NCBI RefSeq assembly: GCF_024868665.1
Contig: NC_079907.1
Location: 21,872,834 to 21,936,833 of the forward strand
DNA: 64,000 bases
Reading direction: 5' to 3'
Origin: Triplophysa rosa
Taxonomy: Eukaryota > Chordata > Actinopteri > Cypriniformes > Nemacheilidae
Positions 10,539 through 23,680 of the stretch are shown here, one piece after another (the stretch's first letter is position 1; every line of letters begins with the position of its first letter). Under the pieces are notes generated by a model, which ran no database searches, was not told the DNA's origin, and saw only the letters and a program-made list of their open reading frames with translations. The translations under genes and the position numbers were made by a program.

Positions 10539-13500
10539 ACCGTAACTATAGGTCGTAAAAAACTGCTTACACAAACAACCTATGGAAAATAATACAAACG
10601 AATCATAAAAGTGCTCAAATAAAAACGTGCTAATTATCTTCGAACACTTTTTTTGACACGAAACATGACTCGTACATTTTTTCTTAAGATTTAACACTTT
10701 AATTTTACGTACAACAAAGTCACAAATAACTCTCTAATGATGGCCTTCTTCATCTCGATGTGTGAGATAAAATACAAAATGGGTTGAATTACAGGGGTGC
10801 AGGAAAACATGATTAAAGCTTATATTTCAGATCACTTACTTCTCCATTAGTATGATTAATGTGACCAGCTTATGTCTTATGCGGGGACCCTGTGTGAAAA
10901 ATGATGCAATTACCCTGTTGAATAGGGAAGGGAAAGCCTTCTTAACAATGCCGGAGAGTGGGGATACTCAGCGGCCTTCGGCTGAAACTGCTTTTTCTGT
11001 TTCATTTCCTCATTCGCTTACAACCAAAATGCTTCAGGAACAGGGTCCAACACTGACTAATACTTACATCACAGCAATGCATCAGGGATTTGCTGGTATT
11101 TCTTGTGGGTTTACATCATGTAATTACAAACACCAAAGATGAACAACCATTGCCAACACTTATACAAGGTATACAAGGTAATATACAAGAGTTTGCTATT
11201 TTGGAGATTTTTTCTGCAACTTATATTATATTGCGACTTGCGATATTTTTTATTACAACATATCAATCTCAAATAATATTAATAAGATAATAATACAAGC
11301 TGTTACTTTATATGATTTCACATTTATACCTGTATATAGACATCTATAGTTATTCTTTACCATGATGAATGTAGAATAACGTGACCACCACCCAACAAAC
11401 CAAATGTGAAACAGTTTTTTGTTTGATCTTATAAATTAGCTTTCACTTTACCGGCAAGTTGGTGAATGACATGGAATGGAGTCAGCCGAGCTACAGTTTG
11501 ACAGCTGTCAAATCTTCTCGGCCATTGGATGAAAGCGAGGCTTTCAAAACATTTGGGTATGATGCATTTGTATGATCCTTGATCCTTTCAAGATGCGATC
11601 ACGGCAGGTGCATGAGAAGTCATCCGTGCATGTCACATGTGTAGTCAGAATGAAATACGTGCAGTTAAAGTGGTTACATGTTTGTGTTTACATGAGGTAA
11701 AGTTCTGATGGTTAATGGCGGGTTTTCTTGACATTTTTTTTTTCATTATATTCAAACCACAAACCCACATTCACAGTTTTTTTATTTTGCTGTGTCACTG
11801 AAACAAAGGCAAAATACTGAATTTACTGACTATATGCTACCCAGGGTATGCCAGTAAGTAAACATTTAAACGTATGTTGAAATTAACACATAAACCATAG
11901 ATCGTTTTAAAGCAAAACAAAAGTTTGAATAGACATACAGTAGCATTACCTTTGACTTGCCAACTCTGCAAAAACGGCAGCAACTTTATGCAAACAGTAT
12001 ATCGTCGATGTCGGGCGGAATCCTCGCATCTCCAAAACCATTATTTTTCAGGAAATTAAAAAAACTGCATTTTTTTTAGTTATAAAACATTGTATCGTTA
12101 AAGTTGGTATTATACCTTATATTGCTATCATATACTGTTGTGTACCAACATTAACACAACATTTCCCCAAAACCATGTTTAATCGGAGATACAAGGTTTA
12201 TGAATTGGGAGCAGGGAGATACGAGATTACGCTGTCATCGATAAGAAAAAACTTTCAATCAGGAGACGTAATGCCGAGAATCACGACGATATACTGTATG
12301 TAATCACGCAAAATACTACACAACCACCTGCCGTACTGCAAAGTGGCTGACAGCACGGCTTCATTAGAAGAGATACATGTCTATTTTTAGCGTACAGTTA
12401 AAGGCTTTCTTCTGCAGCTGCAAGTGAGACAGCGTGATGACATCATCGCTGCAGTCTGAACGACCTCTCGCTGTGAGTTACTGGTCGTCACATGAAGGTT
12501 GTTTTCATAATTATTGAGATAATGAACAAACCAGGTCAATTTGTAGACAGCGGTGACGCATGGAAAAAGTAAGAGGGCATCAAAATGAGACACGCGTGCT
12601 ATTGCTTTTTCAGACTGTTTCTCCTTTATGTACAGGACCATTCACGTGGGCCTTCTGAAAAAGCCTTTGAAAGACAGCTTGTTAAACTAATATTCATTTT
12701 CACGGGACCTTTATACTTCTAAATGGAGCTCCTCATAAACACTGTCTTTTGTGTGCGTCTTTTCAGAGTTATGATCACGCCCATTGCATCTTTAAAATGT
12801 CATTTTAAGCCCTCCAAATGAAAAGGTATCATTTTTGTACCCGCAAGCCAACGTTTGATCTGGCTGCTCGGTCACTTGAACTTGCATTACCAATGTTTGT
12901 TGCTGCATTCCGGCATCACGTTTCGCGTTCACCCAATCCTTAGCCATGAATTATGAATTCAAGCATTTTTCCAATTCGATTTTTAACACTTTATCACATT
13001 TGCTTCTTTTCGCAACAAAGAACATGTTGTAACGAGGAGAGAGTGTGGTGCGTTTTCATTTCTTCTGTGACTGGGGTTATAGGTGACTGAAGTACTGAAG
13101 TTTGCATCGCTACCTAAGAATTTGGAGAACTTTAAACATGACCATTTAGAACATTAACCTTACCCCACTCGAATTCCTTTGAACTGAACACATTAATGGA
13201 GTTTATACGCCAGGCATATAAAGTGCAGAGCCATAACCTGCTAATTAAACATTTCATAGACAATTCACCTGAAACAACTGGAGAGGTTCTTCAAACCTCA
13301 GGTACTTAATTTGGTGGAAAACTATATAGTCATTGAAGCTGCAGTAACGTGTCATTCTGGATGTGAATATCACGTGAAGCATAGAGAAAGACGGTAGTAA
13401 ACCACCTGCTGTTTTCTTTCTCTTTTGAAACCTATCTCTAGATTTGATGGTTACCGCTACACCTGCCATCTGGTCTTTACTCACGTTCCATAAGCAGAAT

Positions 13501-14764
13501 TGATTAAAAGTCATGCTCAGGGACTGCTTTCACAGTTCTGTTTTGTTCTTCAGCCTTATTCCTGATTCTGTAATTAAACTCTTAACATCTTAACAGTTGT
13601 TTACATAATAGACATCATCTCTGATCTCTGAATCTTTCAACCAGACAAGTTATGAAGAAAAGACTTGGGGTCAGACTGATGGGTAAGTGGCTATTGTGTG
13701 TGTGTGTGTGTCCTTACAATACATAATCACTAATCACAGATTCATGATTAAATTGACAGATTCCTTGGTTGGTGATGGAACCCATAGGTGACCCTGCCTG
13801 AAAATGAGTTAACACTTAACAAAGGTAAACACTTTTAGGTACAGTTTTTAAAGTAGCTCCCCCAATACGCTCATATGGAGACACATCCAACATCCCATCA
13901 TTCCTGTTTGCTACACTGACATTGACAGGTGCACTAGGGCTGTGAATCACAACAGCATTAAAAACTCATGGAAGAGTGCAGATATTACGTCACGTCTCCG
14001 ATTATAGCTCTGCCATTCTTCAGATGTGTGTGTGTACCGTACGTGTTATTTCTTGGATGGCGGAGCCTGTCGTACCGTCTCGCGCGGCTCTAGACAGACA
14101 GATGGAGACTTTTGTATTAGACATGCACCGGTTCAGCCTCCATGTCTATCAGCGCAAACGTACGTGACAGGAAATCGGGCCTCTTTGAGTTGATTGGTTA
14201 AGGCATATTGGTGCACCAAAGAGGTGAAGAAACTGGTTAAGAAATAAATGGGGGAGGGAAAAGGTAGATGGATTTGGAGGACTGGGAAATGAAGTGCCAG
14301 AGCGTCTCGCTGGAGACACAGGCGATCTGTTGGCTGACTGAGCAGGGCTCGAAGAGAGGAACGCCACAAGCCTTCTAGTTTAGCACAATGACAAGGCCTC
14401 AAATCTGAGGCTCAGCTGGCTGTTCGGCGGGGGGTCCGCTCTTCGTGCTCAGGAGGGAGCGCGTTTATCAAGACTCGCACTACACGAGCCAGGACCTGAT
14501 CTGTGTGCTGAATATTTACCAGCCCATCTGTCCTGCTCTTGTTTTCATCAATGAGCTTTCCCGTCACGTGTACGTCTGCCTCCCGCCACCGTCTGGACCA
14601 GAGTAAGGGACTGATTACATCGTCATGTGTCTAAATACCACACAGCCCTGTGTTCTCATCTCAGTCACCCTGATCTGTGAAAAATAATCATCAAAGGGTT
14701 CTGCTTTAACAGAATACAATAGAAAAAAACTAAGTAGAAAAGAGAGGCTTTTACAATTAACCTT
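10539..14764. other. Intergenic DNA, no gene recognised
   Basis: About 4.2 kb without a supportable exon. Frames at 10852-11142, 12387-12641, 13254-13514 and 14133-14402 are unrecognised and lack convincing splice context. The GC-richer part at 14380-14600 is not an obvious repeat and could be conserved noncoding DNA, but that needs a cross-species alignment. Confidence 0.45.
13695..13711. repeat. Short (TG)n microsatellite
   Basis: Eight TG units in unique-looking sequence. Confidence 0.8.
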
Positions 14765-15614
14765 CAAAGGTCCGGTTGAACGCGAGTAGCTACCTATAGA
14801 ATAGCATTGCATAATTCGAAGAGTATTTAGTTTGATCACATTTATAAAAGAGAGATACAGCTGTATGATTATTTCCGGAAAAAATACGACCTCCTGGGGG
14901 TGTGCGGGGGGAGGAACTAAATCACGAGCACACAATACGTCATCGCATTATCCCTGCATAACTGTTGATTCACTATAAGTTAGTGTTGTTTACATTATGC
15001 ACGTAAGCGCCGATTGCCAACAAAACACAGACATATGACTTAGTTTCACTTACCGCGTGCGGTTCATGTCCGGCATCTTTTAGCGCTGGGACCGCGCCAT
15101 CTATAAGTTTCAAACGATCTGCAAATCCAGCGTTATATCCACCGTTTATATAACATCCATTCATGTCCTAACATCCATTCATGTGGTTCATGTCCGGCAT
15201 CTTTTAGCACTGGGACCGCTCCATCTATCAGTTTCAAACCATCTCCAAATCCAGCGTTATATCCACCGTTTATATAACATCCATCACTGAAATGCCGTGA
15301 ACAAACAAACACACCTCAACTTCTCTCACTATCGCAAGAGTAACGAGCTGCAGCTGCAGGCCCACAGGGCAGCCAATCTTGATGGTAGGCGGGTCTACCT
15401 AACGCTCGTGCTTTTCCGGGAGAATTGCCCAATAAGGGATGTCGAAAAGTTGTTACGTAACAGTTTTTCATGTTCGAAAAAAACTTTCCGAAACCTATAC
15501 GGACCTTGGGGGAGTGTGTCGAGCACAGAAATACTACGTAGTACAGCATGAGAAGCCATCACGTTTAACATTGTAAAGAAGTCATAGTGCATGAAACAGC
15601 GTTAAATCACCCCT
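14765..15614 (-). mobile_element. TTAA-type family B, copy B1
   Basis: Read on the minus strand it starts TTAAAGGGGTGATTTAACGC (TTAA at 15615-15618) and follows the same order of blocks as copies B2 and B3. These are a CTTCTTTACAATGTTAAAC block, a TTCGAACATG-like block, a GCAGCTGCAGCTCGTTACTC block, a CCGGACATGAACCGCACGCG block and an AGCTGTATCTCTCTTTTATA block. Part of the interior is duplicated in tandem (15061-15290). The left limit near 14765 is approximate because the expected TTAA end is eroded. The open frames at 14973-15164 and 15297-15592 lie inside it. Confidence 0.75.
15061..15290. repeat. Tandem duplication inside copy B1
   Basis: The block beginning GGTTCATGTCCGGCATC appears at 15061 and again at 15185, each followed by about 100 bases of nearly the same sequence ending TTATATAACATCCAT. 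The offset is 124 bases. Copies B2 and B3 carry the block once, so the duplication happened after or during the insertion of B1. Confidence 0.85.
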
Positions 15615-15618
15615 TTAA

Positions 15619-18600
15619 TGGATGCTTAAGAGGACTGAGCTTATTACGAATGGAAAAAATCAGAATGGAGCGTAGGACGGCTGAAAGACGAGTAAACGGT
15701 TAAAACTGAAAATAGGAGAAGTTGCTTGGGACGTGTTGCTTATCCAAATGATCTTCCAAATATTTTAATATTATTTAATATTTGCCAATATTTAATTGGC
15801 AAACTTTGCCAATTAAATGTTAAAAAATGGTAGGTACCATGTACAAAGTATATATGGGACCATGAACAAACCTGCATTTTGCTTGGCACTGACGGTCACA
15901 AAATGCAACACAGCAGTCATTTTTATGCCAGCTAGAGGGCGCTTGACTTTAATGAACAACAATTTTTCAACAATTAGCCTACTAATTTTAGTGAAGGTTA
16001 ATTTCATAATTTACAAATATTTTTTAAAACAAGGTTGTATCGGTAAACACTGGTTAAAGCACAATGAACTATTGTAACATTAAAAAATTACATTGGTATC
16101 AACTAACATTATTCTTTCTGTATTAGTTCATGTTAGCTATTGCAGCTGATGGTAATGAAAATGACCTTATCGTAAAGTGTCACCAATATCCTTTTTGAAA
16201 CACAAACCTGACAAAGGTGTTTACATTACTTCCTCTTTTGTAGACTTGAAAAGATTTGACCAAATTTGTCTCATGCACTACATGCAACAGGAGGCATGTT
16301 AATGCAGTGTTGCAATGTATATCAGATGAATTATGCAGTGTGACATTGTTCTTTAGTCCCTATTTAACATGTCCGCAAAAAGTTGGGCTATGCAGGCCTG
16401 TGGGACAGTTCAGAAAATTGTAGGAGACACAAAAAACCTATCAAAGATGTGTTATCGCAGATAGTTTCGTAAACAGAGGAACTGTGTGTTCTTGTAATGC
16501 CAGTTTAGCTGATGCTTTTACACAGCGTGTTCCTCTTACTGGATCGTTTACTGTGTTACTTCAGTGCCTCTGAACCTTTTAGAATTCAAGGTCTCTTAAG
16601 GATTAGGACAACATTTGATCCAGGTCCACCTGCACAAGTGATGCTATTTCTTTTTATCTTCATGCTTTAATGAAGACAGATGCTGATTTTGTTCAGAATT
16701 ATTTATTAACAGAAACCGATAGAATTCATTGGTGGGCACAGGTCTTGGCGTCTGAGTCACGGTCGTGAGCGGGCAGTGAGTAGTTTAATAAGAAACGGAA
16801 AATATGAAATAAACAAATATTGACAAAAGAAATAAAGAGATATATGTTTGTAACCAAAAAATCCGAAAGAACCATCTTTCCTAGTGATCATGTTAATGAC
16901 CAGATTAAGGAGCATAAAAGTGTAAAGTCTTTAAAAAAGTGTTGAAGTTAAATTAAATGAAAATTATTTTGTTTTATTACACTGTAAGATCTCATTGAAA
17001 GATTATGTATATATACAGTATATATATATATATATATTATTCATGTTAGAATGTAACAATGAACAGAGCTAACAATAATGACATATTAACAACATGTTGC
17101 TTTAAAAGAATAATAATAATACAAATAAAATGCTTGATTTTACAAAAGGTTATGGTAAATACCGGCACAAACTGCACATCCAGCTCTCTCCTGATAAACA
17201 ACCATTCGAATTTTTTTCCCCAATGAGTCAAAGAGCTGAACAAAGTTGTACTGGTTGGTTAGGTTGAAATCTGCCAGGTAAGCCTAAAAATATCTACACA
17301 TAATTCTGAAGGGCCTTATAAATGTGTGACAATCTGCAATGCACATTTAAAGATTCAATTCTTATAAAAACAAGTTGGACAATTAAAAAAAAAAGTTAAT
17401 TAGTTGTGTATTTATGAATACGATTTCATGAATATATTTATATTGAGACTAATCTGACCTAATATGAATCTGGTTTCGCTAAAAAGATATCCAGATGATC
17501 TTAGTGATTCCTTGTTCATACAGCTCCAAAATTAAAGGTACATTTGAAGTGCTCATACAGCAGATAAATAAGACTTTCTGCATGGTGGAATTAGAAAATG
17601 CACAGAGGGAGTCGAATGAAAGAAAACAAACAAGTGCTTCATTCACTGTTACTAATTCAGGGAAATGCAGTATCATCAAAGGCATTAAGCTAGTACAAAG
17701 TATTACAGATGCATTAGGCGCTCGTTCACAAAAGCAAAATGGTTTTCTGTCAAGGTCAGAGTTGAAGAAAACATTGATTTGTTTATCCAGACACATCATT
17801 CTCTATAATATCATAACAACCACTATTTATTTACAGTTGTTGGAATATGTAAATGACTAGTAAACTAACTTTAATTAAACCCGCCTAATGAAGCCATATT
17901 GTATTTTTGAGGCAAATTATAAGACATATTATGATTATAATTGGTCTCTATAAAAGCTTTCTCTGAGCGATGTGATGCATGCCAAGGCAAAACGTAATCA
18001 ACAAGCATCATCATGTTTTAATACCAACAATACATGATAGTAGTTCAGTAATAATGCAGGATAAAACTAGAGCCTGTTCCAAAAATGGATGTCCTTGGCA
18101 CAGCTGATACAGAACATGTTACATGGCGGCTTAAAGTTTAAAACTATGAAATGATTGTTCAAATACAGAGTGTGAGCAATACATATAGTGATCTTTGCCT
18201 TTGCAAACTCTACTAATAAGTTTTATTCAATAAGGGGTCAAAAACAAGAGTCTTTGCAGTTGAAGGTCATCACCACTAAAGATCAACTATCTCCGGTTTA
18301 AAGATCTCACCTCAGCTGCACAGTCAGGACATTACAGTTTCAAACACTTTTTCTGTTTCACTCTCATAAATATATTTCTAACATGATGCCCTGGCTAATT
18401 CAGGTCTCATTGGCACATGCCACGATGAAATATGAAAGGAATTGTAATGTTTTTTTGAACACGCAGCACAAAATATCACAAAAAGAGTGACCCAGAGCAG
18501 TGGTGTCAACCAGTAACACATACTGTGAGAAACGCTATTGTGAAGAGACACGACAAATAGGTTTGAGATTGGCATCAAATCAGCAGAGAACCTGAGTTTT

Positions 18601-19500
18601 GAAAACAAATGGAAAAAAAAGTCTCGATATAAAGGAAAGGCCGCAGTCGACCGTGTCCACAAGAGTAGAAACTCACCAGCTCTACTTCATAAAACTACAA
18701 GATCTTAAAAATGGAGTGTGCCATTTCTGTGCCACTAGCATAACCAAACCAAGTGTTTGAAAAAAGTAAAACACGGTTAATCCTGCCTCAATATTGGCTG
18801 AGCCAATGTTATATACAACCCAGTCACGCTGCTGAATCAAACAGATTGTAAATCTGCTATAGTGCAGAAATCACACACTTCTTCTTTAAATGAAATGTGG
18901 ACACTGCGATAACCGAGACAATTAGAGAAGGTGGAAGGGCAAACAGCTAGACAGAATATGACCGATAGTATCATGCTTTGAGGGTAGTCTTAAACAAATG
19001 GCTAATGTTTCATTATCTCCAAAGCCAATGTTATCGCTAATCTTTGTTGCTCATCTTTTAATGCTGAACAGATGACCTGTAGTGGTCTTTATATTATCTT
19101 TCCTCTCTAATGCTACGATCTTGGCAAGTGTTAGAAGAGTAAAACCACTGCCAACGGAATAATCTCAAGATATCTGTGACCTTATTCCATTCTGTCTAGC
19201 GCTTAAACTTCTTGTATTTTACATCAGCCACTGCCAAGACTTTCACGGCCATTCTGTAATAAATATAAAAATATCACGAAGCTAGAAGGAGAAACGTGGG
19301 GTAAACTAGAAGTGTAAACAGGATTTTGACTTTGTTTCTTAAGAATACTTGCAATATGTATGCTAGTGCAAAAAGCCACATTACGAGGTTGCCATTGCAT
19401 GTTGTTGCTAAGGTGTTTTATGGCCCAACTCTTCTTTAACTGTGAATACATCGTTATATTTCTTAGAGAATTAGCAGCACACCACTCCTCAACAATAAGT
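15619..19500. other. Intergenic DNA, no gene recognised
   Basis: About 3.9 kb of AT-rich sequence with a TA-rich microsatellite near 17012-17038. The 121-codon plus frame at 17495-17860 and the 106-codon minus frame opposite it are mirror images of each other and resemble no family that I know. Confidence 0.45.
17012..17038. repeat. (TA)n microsatellite
   Basis: An imperfect TA run that includes TACAGTATATATATA. Length variation is likely. Confidence 0.8.
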
Positions 19501-19509
19501 CTCAAATGT

Positions 19510-20290
19510 GTTAATTAAATGTTGACGCGCGTCAACTGCGCTCAAACTCCCAAGCGCCAAAAAGAGGGAAAAAGCGACGCAGCCAGCGTTTTGCATGTGT
19601 TTTTAGACACGACATGTGAACGGCCTTTTCATTTCTATCATAAAACAGTTGTCAAACATCAAAGAATAAATATTTTATGATTTTTAAGGTCCTGCTTTGC
19701 TTTATGGAGTGTCCAACAACAAGTTTACGTACAAACATTTTCTAATAATCGGCAGTTATTCTTACCTTACTTCTTGACTGACTCTCAAATGATTCGTTCG
19801 TCTTATCCACTCCTTTCTGCCTACTCTGATCTGATTGGTCAGATGGTCTAGTTTGCTGTGATTGGTCTACCACGTACAACTTCGCAAATAGAACGTAGGC
19901 GGCGGGCATTACACCGAGTGACGCAAATCTGACCCGGAACTGAAATTAGAACGGCAGACGACTCGTATGCTTGATGATATATGTTGAGGTGTCTCGTTAG
20001 TCTGCTGATCTGATATGTACGCTACTCTAATGAAAATGAACGTAACGCACTCTATATCTAATAAGACGGAAAAATTCCCGACTTTAATGAATTAACCACG
20101 TGCTTAAGACATTTGCGTTGACTTTAGATATAAAAACGTGGACTGGTAAGTTACTGTTTTATCATTAATATGTGATAACTCCCTGTTAATTTAATAGAGC
20201 GTTTGGACATACCAACATGGCGGCGCGGTAGCTTCAGTGTAATGACGTCATGAGCAATCCAGTCATTTATATAGGGCAGTGGTTAAAACA
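19510..20290. repeat. Probable DNA-transposon-derived repeat block
   Basis: This 0.8 kb holds several segments that I associate with cyprinid repeats: TTGACGCGCGTCAACTGCGC, a CAGCCAGCGTTTTGCATGTG block, the pair TGATTGGTCAGATGG and TGTGATTGGTCTACC, and a closing stretch with AACATGGCGGCGCGGTAG and CAGTCATTTATATAGGGC. It is richer in CpG than its surroundings. I could not define ends. A full cAMP-response-like TGACGTCA at 20244 lies within it and may be incidental. Confidence 0.4.
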
Positions 20291-23200
20291 GACGTTCCCA
20301 GTATCACCGTGTTTCATGTCTAAAGCGACATGTCTTCATTGTTCTCCTATCTTCATTGACTGCTGATGTGTTTGTGCAAGCGAAACTGTGAGGAATGCCG
20401 AAAAAACACACTTTGTTTCCATCCTCTCACATTCCCTACACCTCTCCCATTGATCAGCATAGAGAATGCAGCGCCGGACCACTCCAGAACAGCATGAGCC
20501 AATTGAGGTGGAAAGCAAAACCAGGTACTGGTTCCAGAGTTTGATGTTTTGATGCCTCGAGCAACACACGCTACCTATGGACAGACCAGGGCAGAATACC
20601 CAACACTGTCTTACAGCAAATATGATCATACGAACTTGAATCATATATAATGCAGCTGTTGTTAAATAATAAACGCCAAAGACTGCAGTCCGGTGTGGTT
20701 GAAATATGGTCATCCATCTTTTTCTTACAGTTCACGTTGTTTTTCTTATGCTGTGATTGTAATACAGACTGTGTTAACTTAGAATTGATGACATGGTAAA
20801 ATCAATCAAATATCAAAAATATTGGCGTTTCACCAAGACTAGCCTTGTAGAGAGAGAAACAAGGAAGTTTGGCAGCGTGTGTGTTCATGGTCTCCGTATC
20901 AGGCACTCCGAATACTGATGGATTCGTATCATTAGTATTCCACATCCACGGTGTCTCCTATAATGAAGACTTCTGCAGTGGCCAGCAGTAACAAACAGCA
21001 AACAACATCAGAATAGAAAGAAAGAGGTGGGATTTTACATCACCCCTGAGCAGTGATTTACTAGCGAGAGAAAACGGTCGCAAGGTGAACGCTGGGAGGA
21101 TGTCATTGCTAATGTGTGAAATACTAAAAAGACGAATCCAGTGAGGTGAACTCAGACAGAACAAATGCAAGTGTCTGTGTGAAACAAAGATACGCGTGTG
21201 TGTTACTCGTGTCCATGCGGTAGGAGGTGTAATGTAAAATCCATGCAGTGTGAAGGTTGCGTAAACGGCAAGTGTTTAGTATCCGCCATTGATTTTCAGT
21301 CACATCAGGTGCAGGTTTATCCAACTGATCTATTTAAGTATTCAGTATTCGGTTTAATGAGCCTTGTTTTGCATAATATAACAGTTTTAGCACACTGGAG
21401 AATGTTGAACAGTTTCGTACGCTTGTCTTTTTGTCGAAAAACAAGCGTGCAATGTACACTGGGAGATAAAGGTCATTGTAGCGTTTGCTGTATGATGGAA
21501 GTATGGGGATAAAAAAATTCATTGCAGTCACATAATTCAAACTCAAAGGGTGGTTATTGTTACCTCGATATCAAATGACGTACGTGTCCCAAACATCTCC
21601 GTACAGATGCTTAATGAGCACCATAAGCTTTATAGCAGCTATATAATTGTGGATTGCTTTTCTGCCTGAATCCATTTCTACGATAAGCATACAAATAAGC
21701 AGCAATAATAAGCCCAAGCTTATTATAACAATAAAAACTGGAAGGGTCATAACCGTGGCTTTCGGAACGAATTTACCGATTTTTGTTTTAGTAAGTAATA
21801 ATAAAATGTTACTTTTGTTTGGAATACAATCAAGCCGATTATTGTTCTCACAGAAAAGCCACGTGCATAAAAAAATGTGAAACATGGTTCTGGAACATTT
21901 TTGTGGTCATGTAAATAATTTAGTTATAATTTATGGAATTATTATGGAAAAATATATTATGGAAAAGTTGGAAGAAGTAGAACCATTTAAATGATACATT
22001 ATACCCGAAACAATGCATTCTGATATATTTCGTAAAAAGGAGAGCGAGAATAACCCTGTCCTCCATCGTTTACTGTATGCTTCTCGAAAAACACAAGCCT
22101 GAAGTGCACGACAGGTGAGAGCAGACTATATAAAGCACACGCGCACGTTAAGTGAGCTTTCCATGACCGGCAGCATTCATGACAGAGTCTCACAACTCAT
22201 CTTCACGATGCAAAGCAGCTCTCTGTGTGAAGGTGGCCCCAGACGCCAGGTCAGTGTGAAGAGAGAAATGTTCTGTAAATGTCCTCGTGCAGCCACCGTT
22301 TTCTATGGGAGGCCAGTGACAACCACACAGGGCCAGAGAGATTCGTGTTAAATAAGAGGAGAGGTGCAACGGATCACAGTCATTCTTCTCGAGGAGGGGA
22401 AAGAACTAAACGGATGAGTGGTGCCACTGGAGGTCTACAATCTGAACGTTAACCGGCTCCATTACTTTAGTGTTTACTGATCATTTTGTTTTACTGAGCC
22501 TGGTTACAAATACAACACGAGAACAGTAACTGCTCAGAAGACCTCAGGTCAACATGACAGGCTCATTACGTTTTCATCTCTGCTGGAACAGATGCCATCT
22601 TCAATAAACCCAACCTGCTGCTGTACGCCTGCCCACGTATGGTGCTTGGACTCTCTTCCTGTCCAACTCTTCCAGCATCCAAAGCTTGCTGACATGGCAG
22701 CTGCGCAGCCTACAGAACATCCATTTTTCAGCGGTAACACAGATGAAGTGGATGTCAACGCAATGGGCAACACGCACCACTGACAAGCATGCCATTTTGC
22801 CCTCTGTGTCGCAGAGGGTTCGCACCATATGTCCATCATTGGTTTTCCAAAACACTGTTATGCTAGCAAAAAAAGAGGCAACTAGACAATTATGAGGTTG
22901 TGATTTATGGGAGACTTAAAGGCAATATAAACCTCTTCAATTTATGAAAACTCATTTTTGGACTGTCTGCAATAGACATTGTAACCAGTAATAGATACAC
23001 TAAGTAATGTTACGTTACCTTCTCACCTGTGAGGCCGACTTCTGCCTTTTTACACATTTTGTTATAACCACATCTCTTAAAAACGTTCACTTCACTTTTG
23101 GTTACAACTCTTTCAGTAAGAAGAAATGTTTGTGCACAATCACCTGCAGTGTCTGCAAACAGATATATTCGTTTTTGGTTCTTTCCAGTGATACTGTAGG

Positions 23201-23463
23201 TGAGACATACAAACTTACAACATGCTTCCTCTCTTGCCTTCTCTTGTCTTTATGACATTTTCTTGGCCTTATAGAGGGCATTAAAGCCTGAGCTAGTAAC
23301 ATGACCTGCCCTGGCATCTGTCTTCTTTTCTTCACACGTCACATGGGCATCTTTGTGGCTTATTTTAAGACTGCACTCTCTCTCTTTCTCTCTGCCAGTC
23401 TTGAGTCTGATAATATACTTTTTTGTAATCAATGCTCAAAACTCTTAGCAATTAAAACTCTTC
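20291..23463. other. Intergenic DNA with unusually open frames at 22.55-22.86 kb
   Basis: No gene could be supported. Between 22549 and 22860 both strands stay open in more than one frame (plus 22592-22783 and 22686-22895; minus 22549-22839 and 22601-22855) and base composition is more balanced than around it. No domain was recognised and clear splice sites are lacking. The 125-codon minus frame at 20336-20713 is also unrecognised. Confidence 0.35.
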
Positions 23464-23464
23464 A

Positions 23465-23680
23465 AAATAAAGGCGCTTAAAAGGTTCTTCACAGCGATGC
23501 CATAGAAGAACCATTTTTGGTTCCACAAAGAACCATTCAGTCAAAGGTTCTGTAAAGAACCAGCTCTTTCTTACCTTTTCATAATCTGAAGAACCTTTTT
23601 TCGTCACAAAGAACCTTTTGTGAAACAGAAAGGTTCTTTGGATGTTAAAGGTTCTTTATGGAACCATTTAGACTAAAAAG
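23465..23680. repeat. GGTTCTT/AAGAACC interspersed repeat
   Basis: Nested inverted words AAGGTTCTT, AAGAACC, GGTTCC and GGAACC are repeated across about 216 bases, for example CATAGAAGAACCATTTTTGG and AAAGGTTCTTTATGGAACC. This is a very common teleost MITE-type repeat. A transcript across it would fold into several stacked hairpins. No coding potential. Confidence 0.7.

Noticed and set aside
15297..15592. Frame MNKQTHLNFSHYRKSNELQL, also seen at 35955-36257
   Set aside because: The match between the two places is explained by both lying in copies of transposon family B; it is the reverse strand of the other recurring frame and diverges after about 30 residues.
17479..17860. 121-codon plus frame and 106-codon minus frame
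   Set aside because: They cover the same bases on opposite strands, match no domain that I know and have no splice or polyadenylation support; chance frames of this length are expected in 64 kb.
20336..20713. 125-codon minus frame
   Set aside because: Protein composition is odd (scattered Cys and hydrophobic residues), with no recognised motif and no flanking splice signals.
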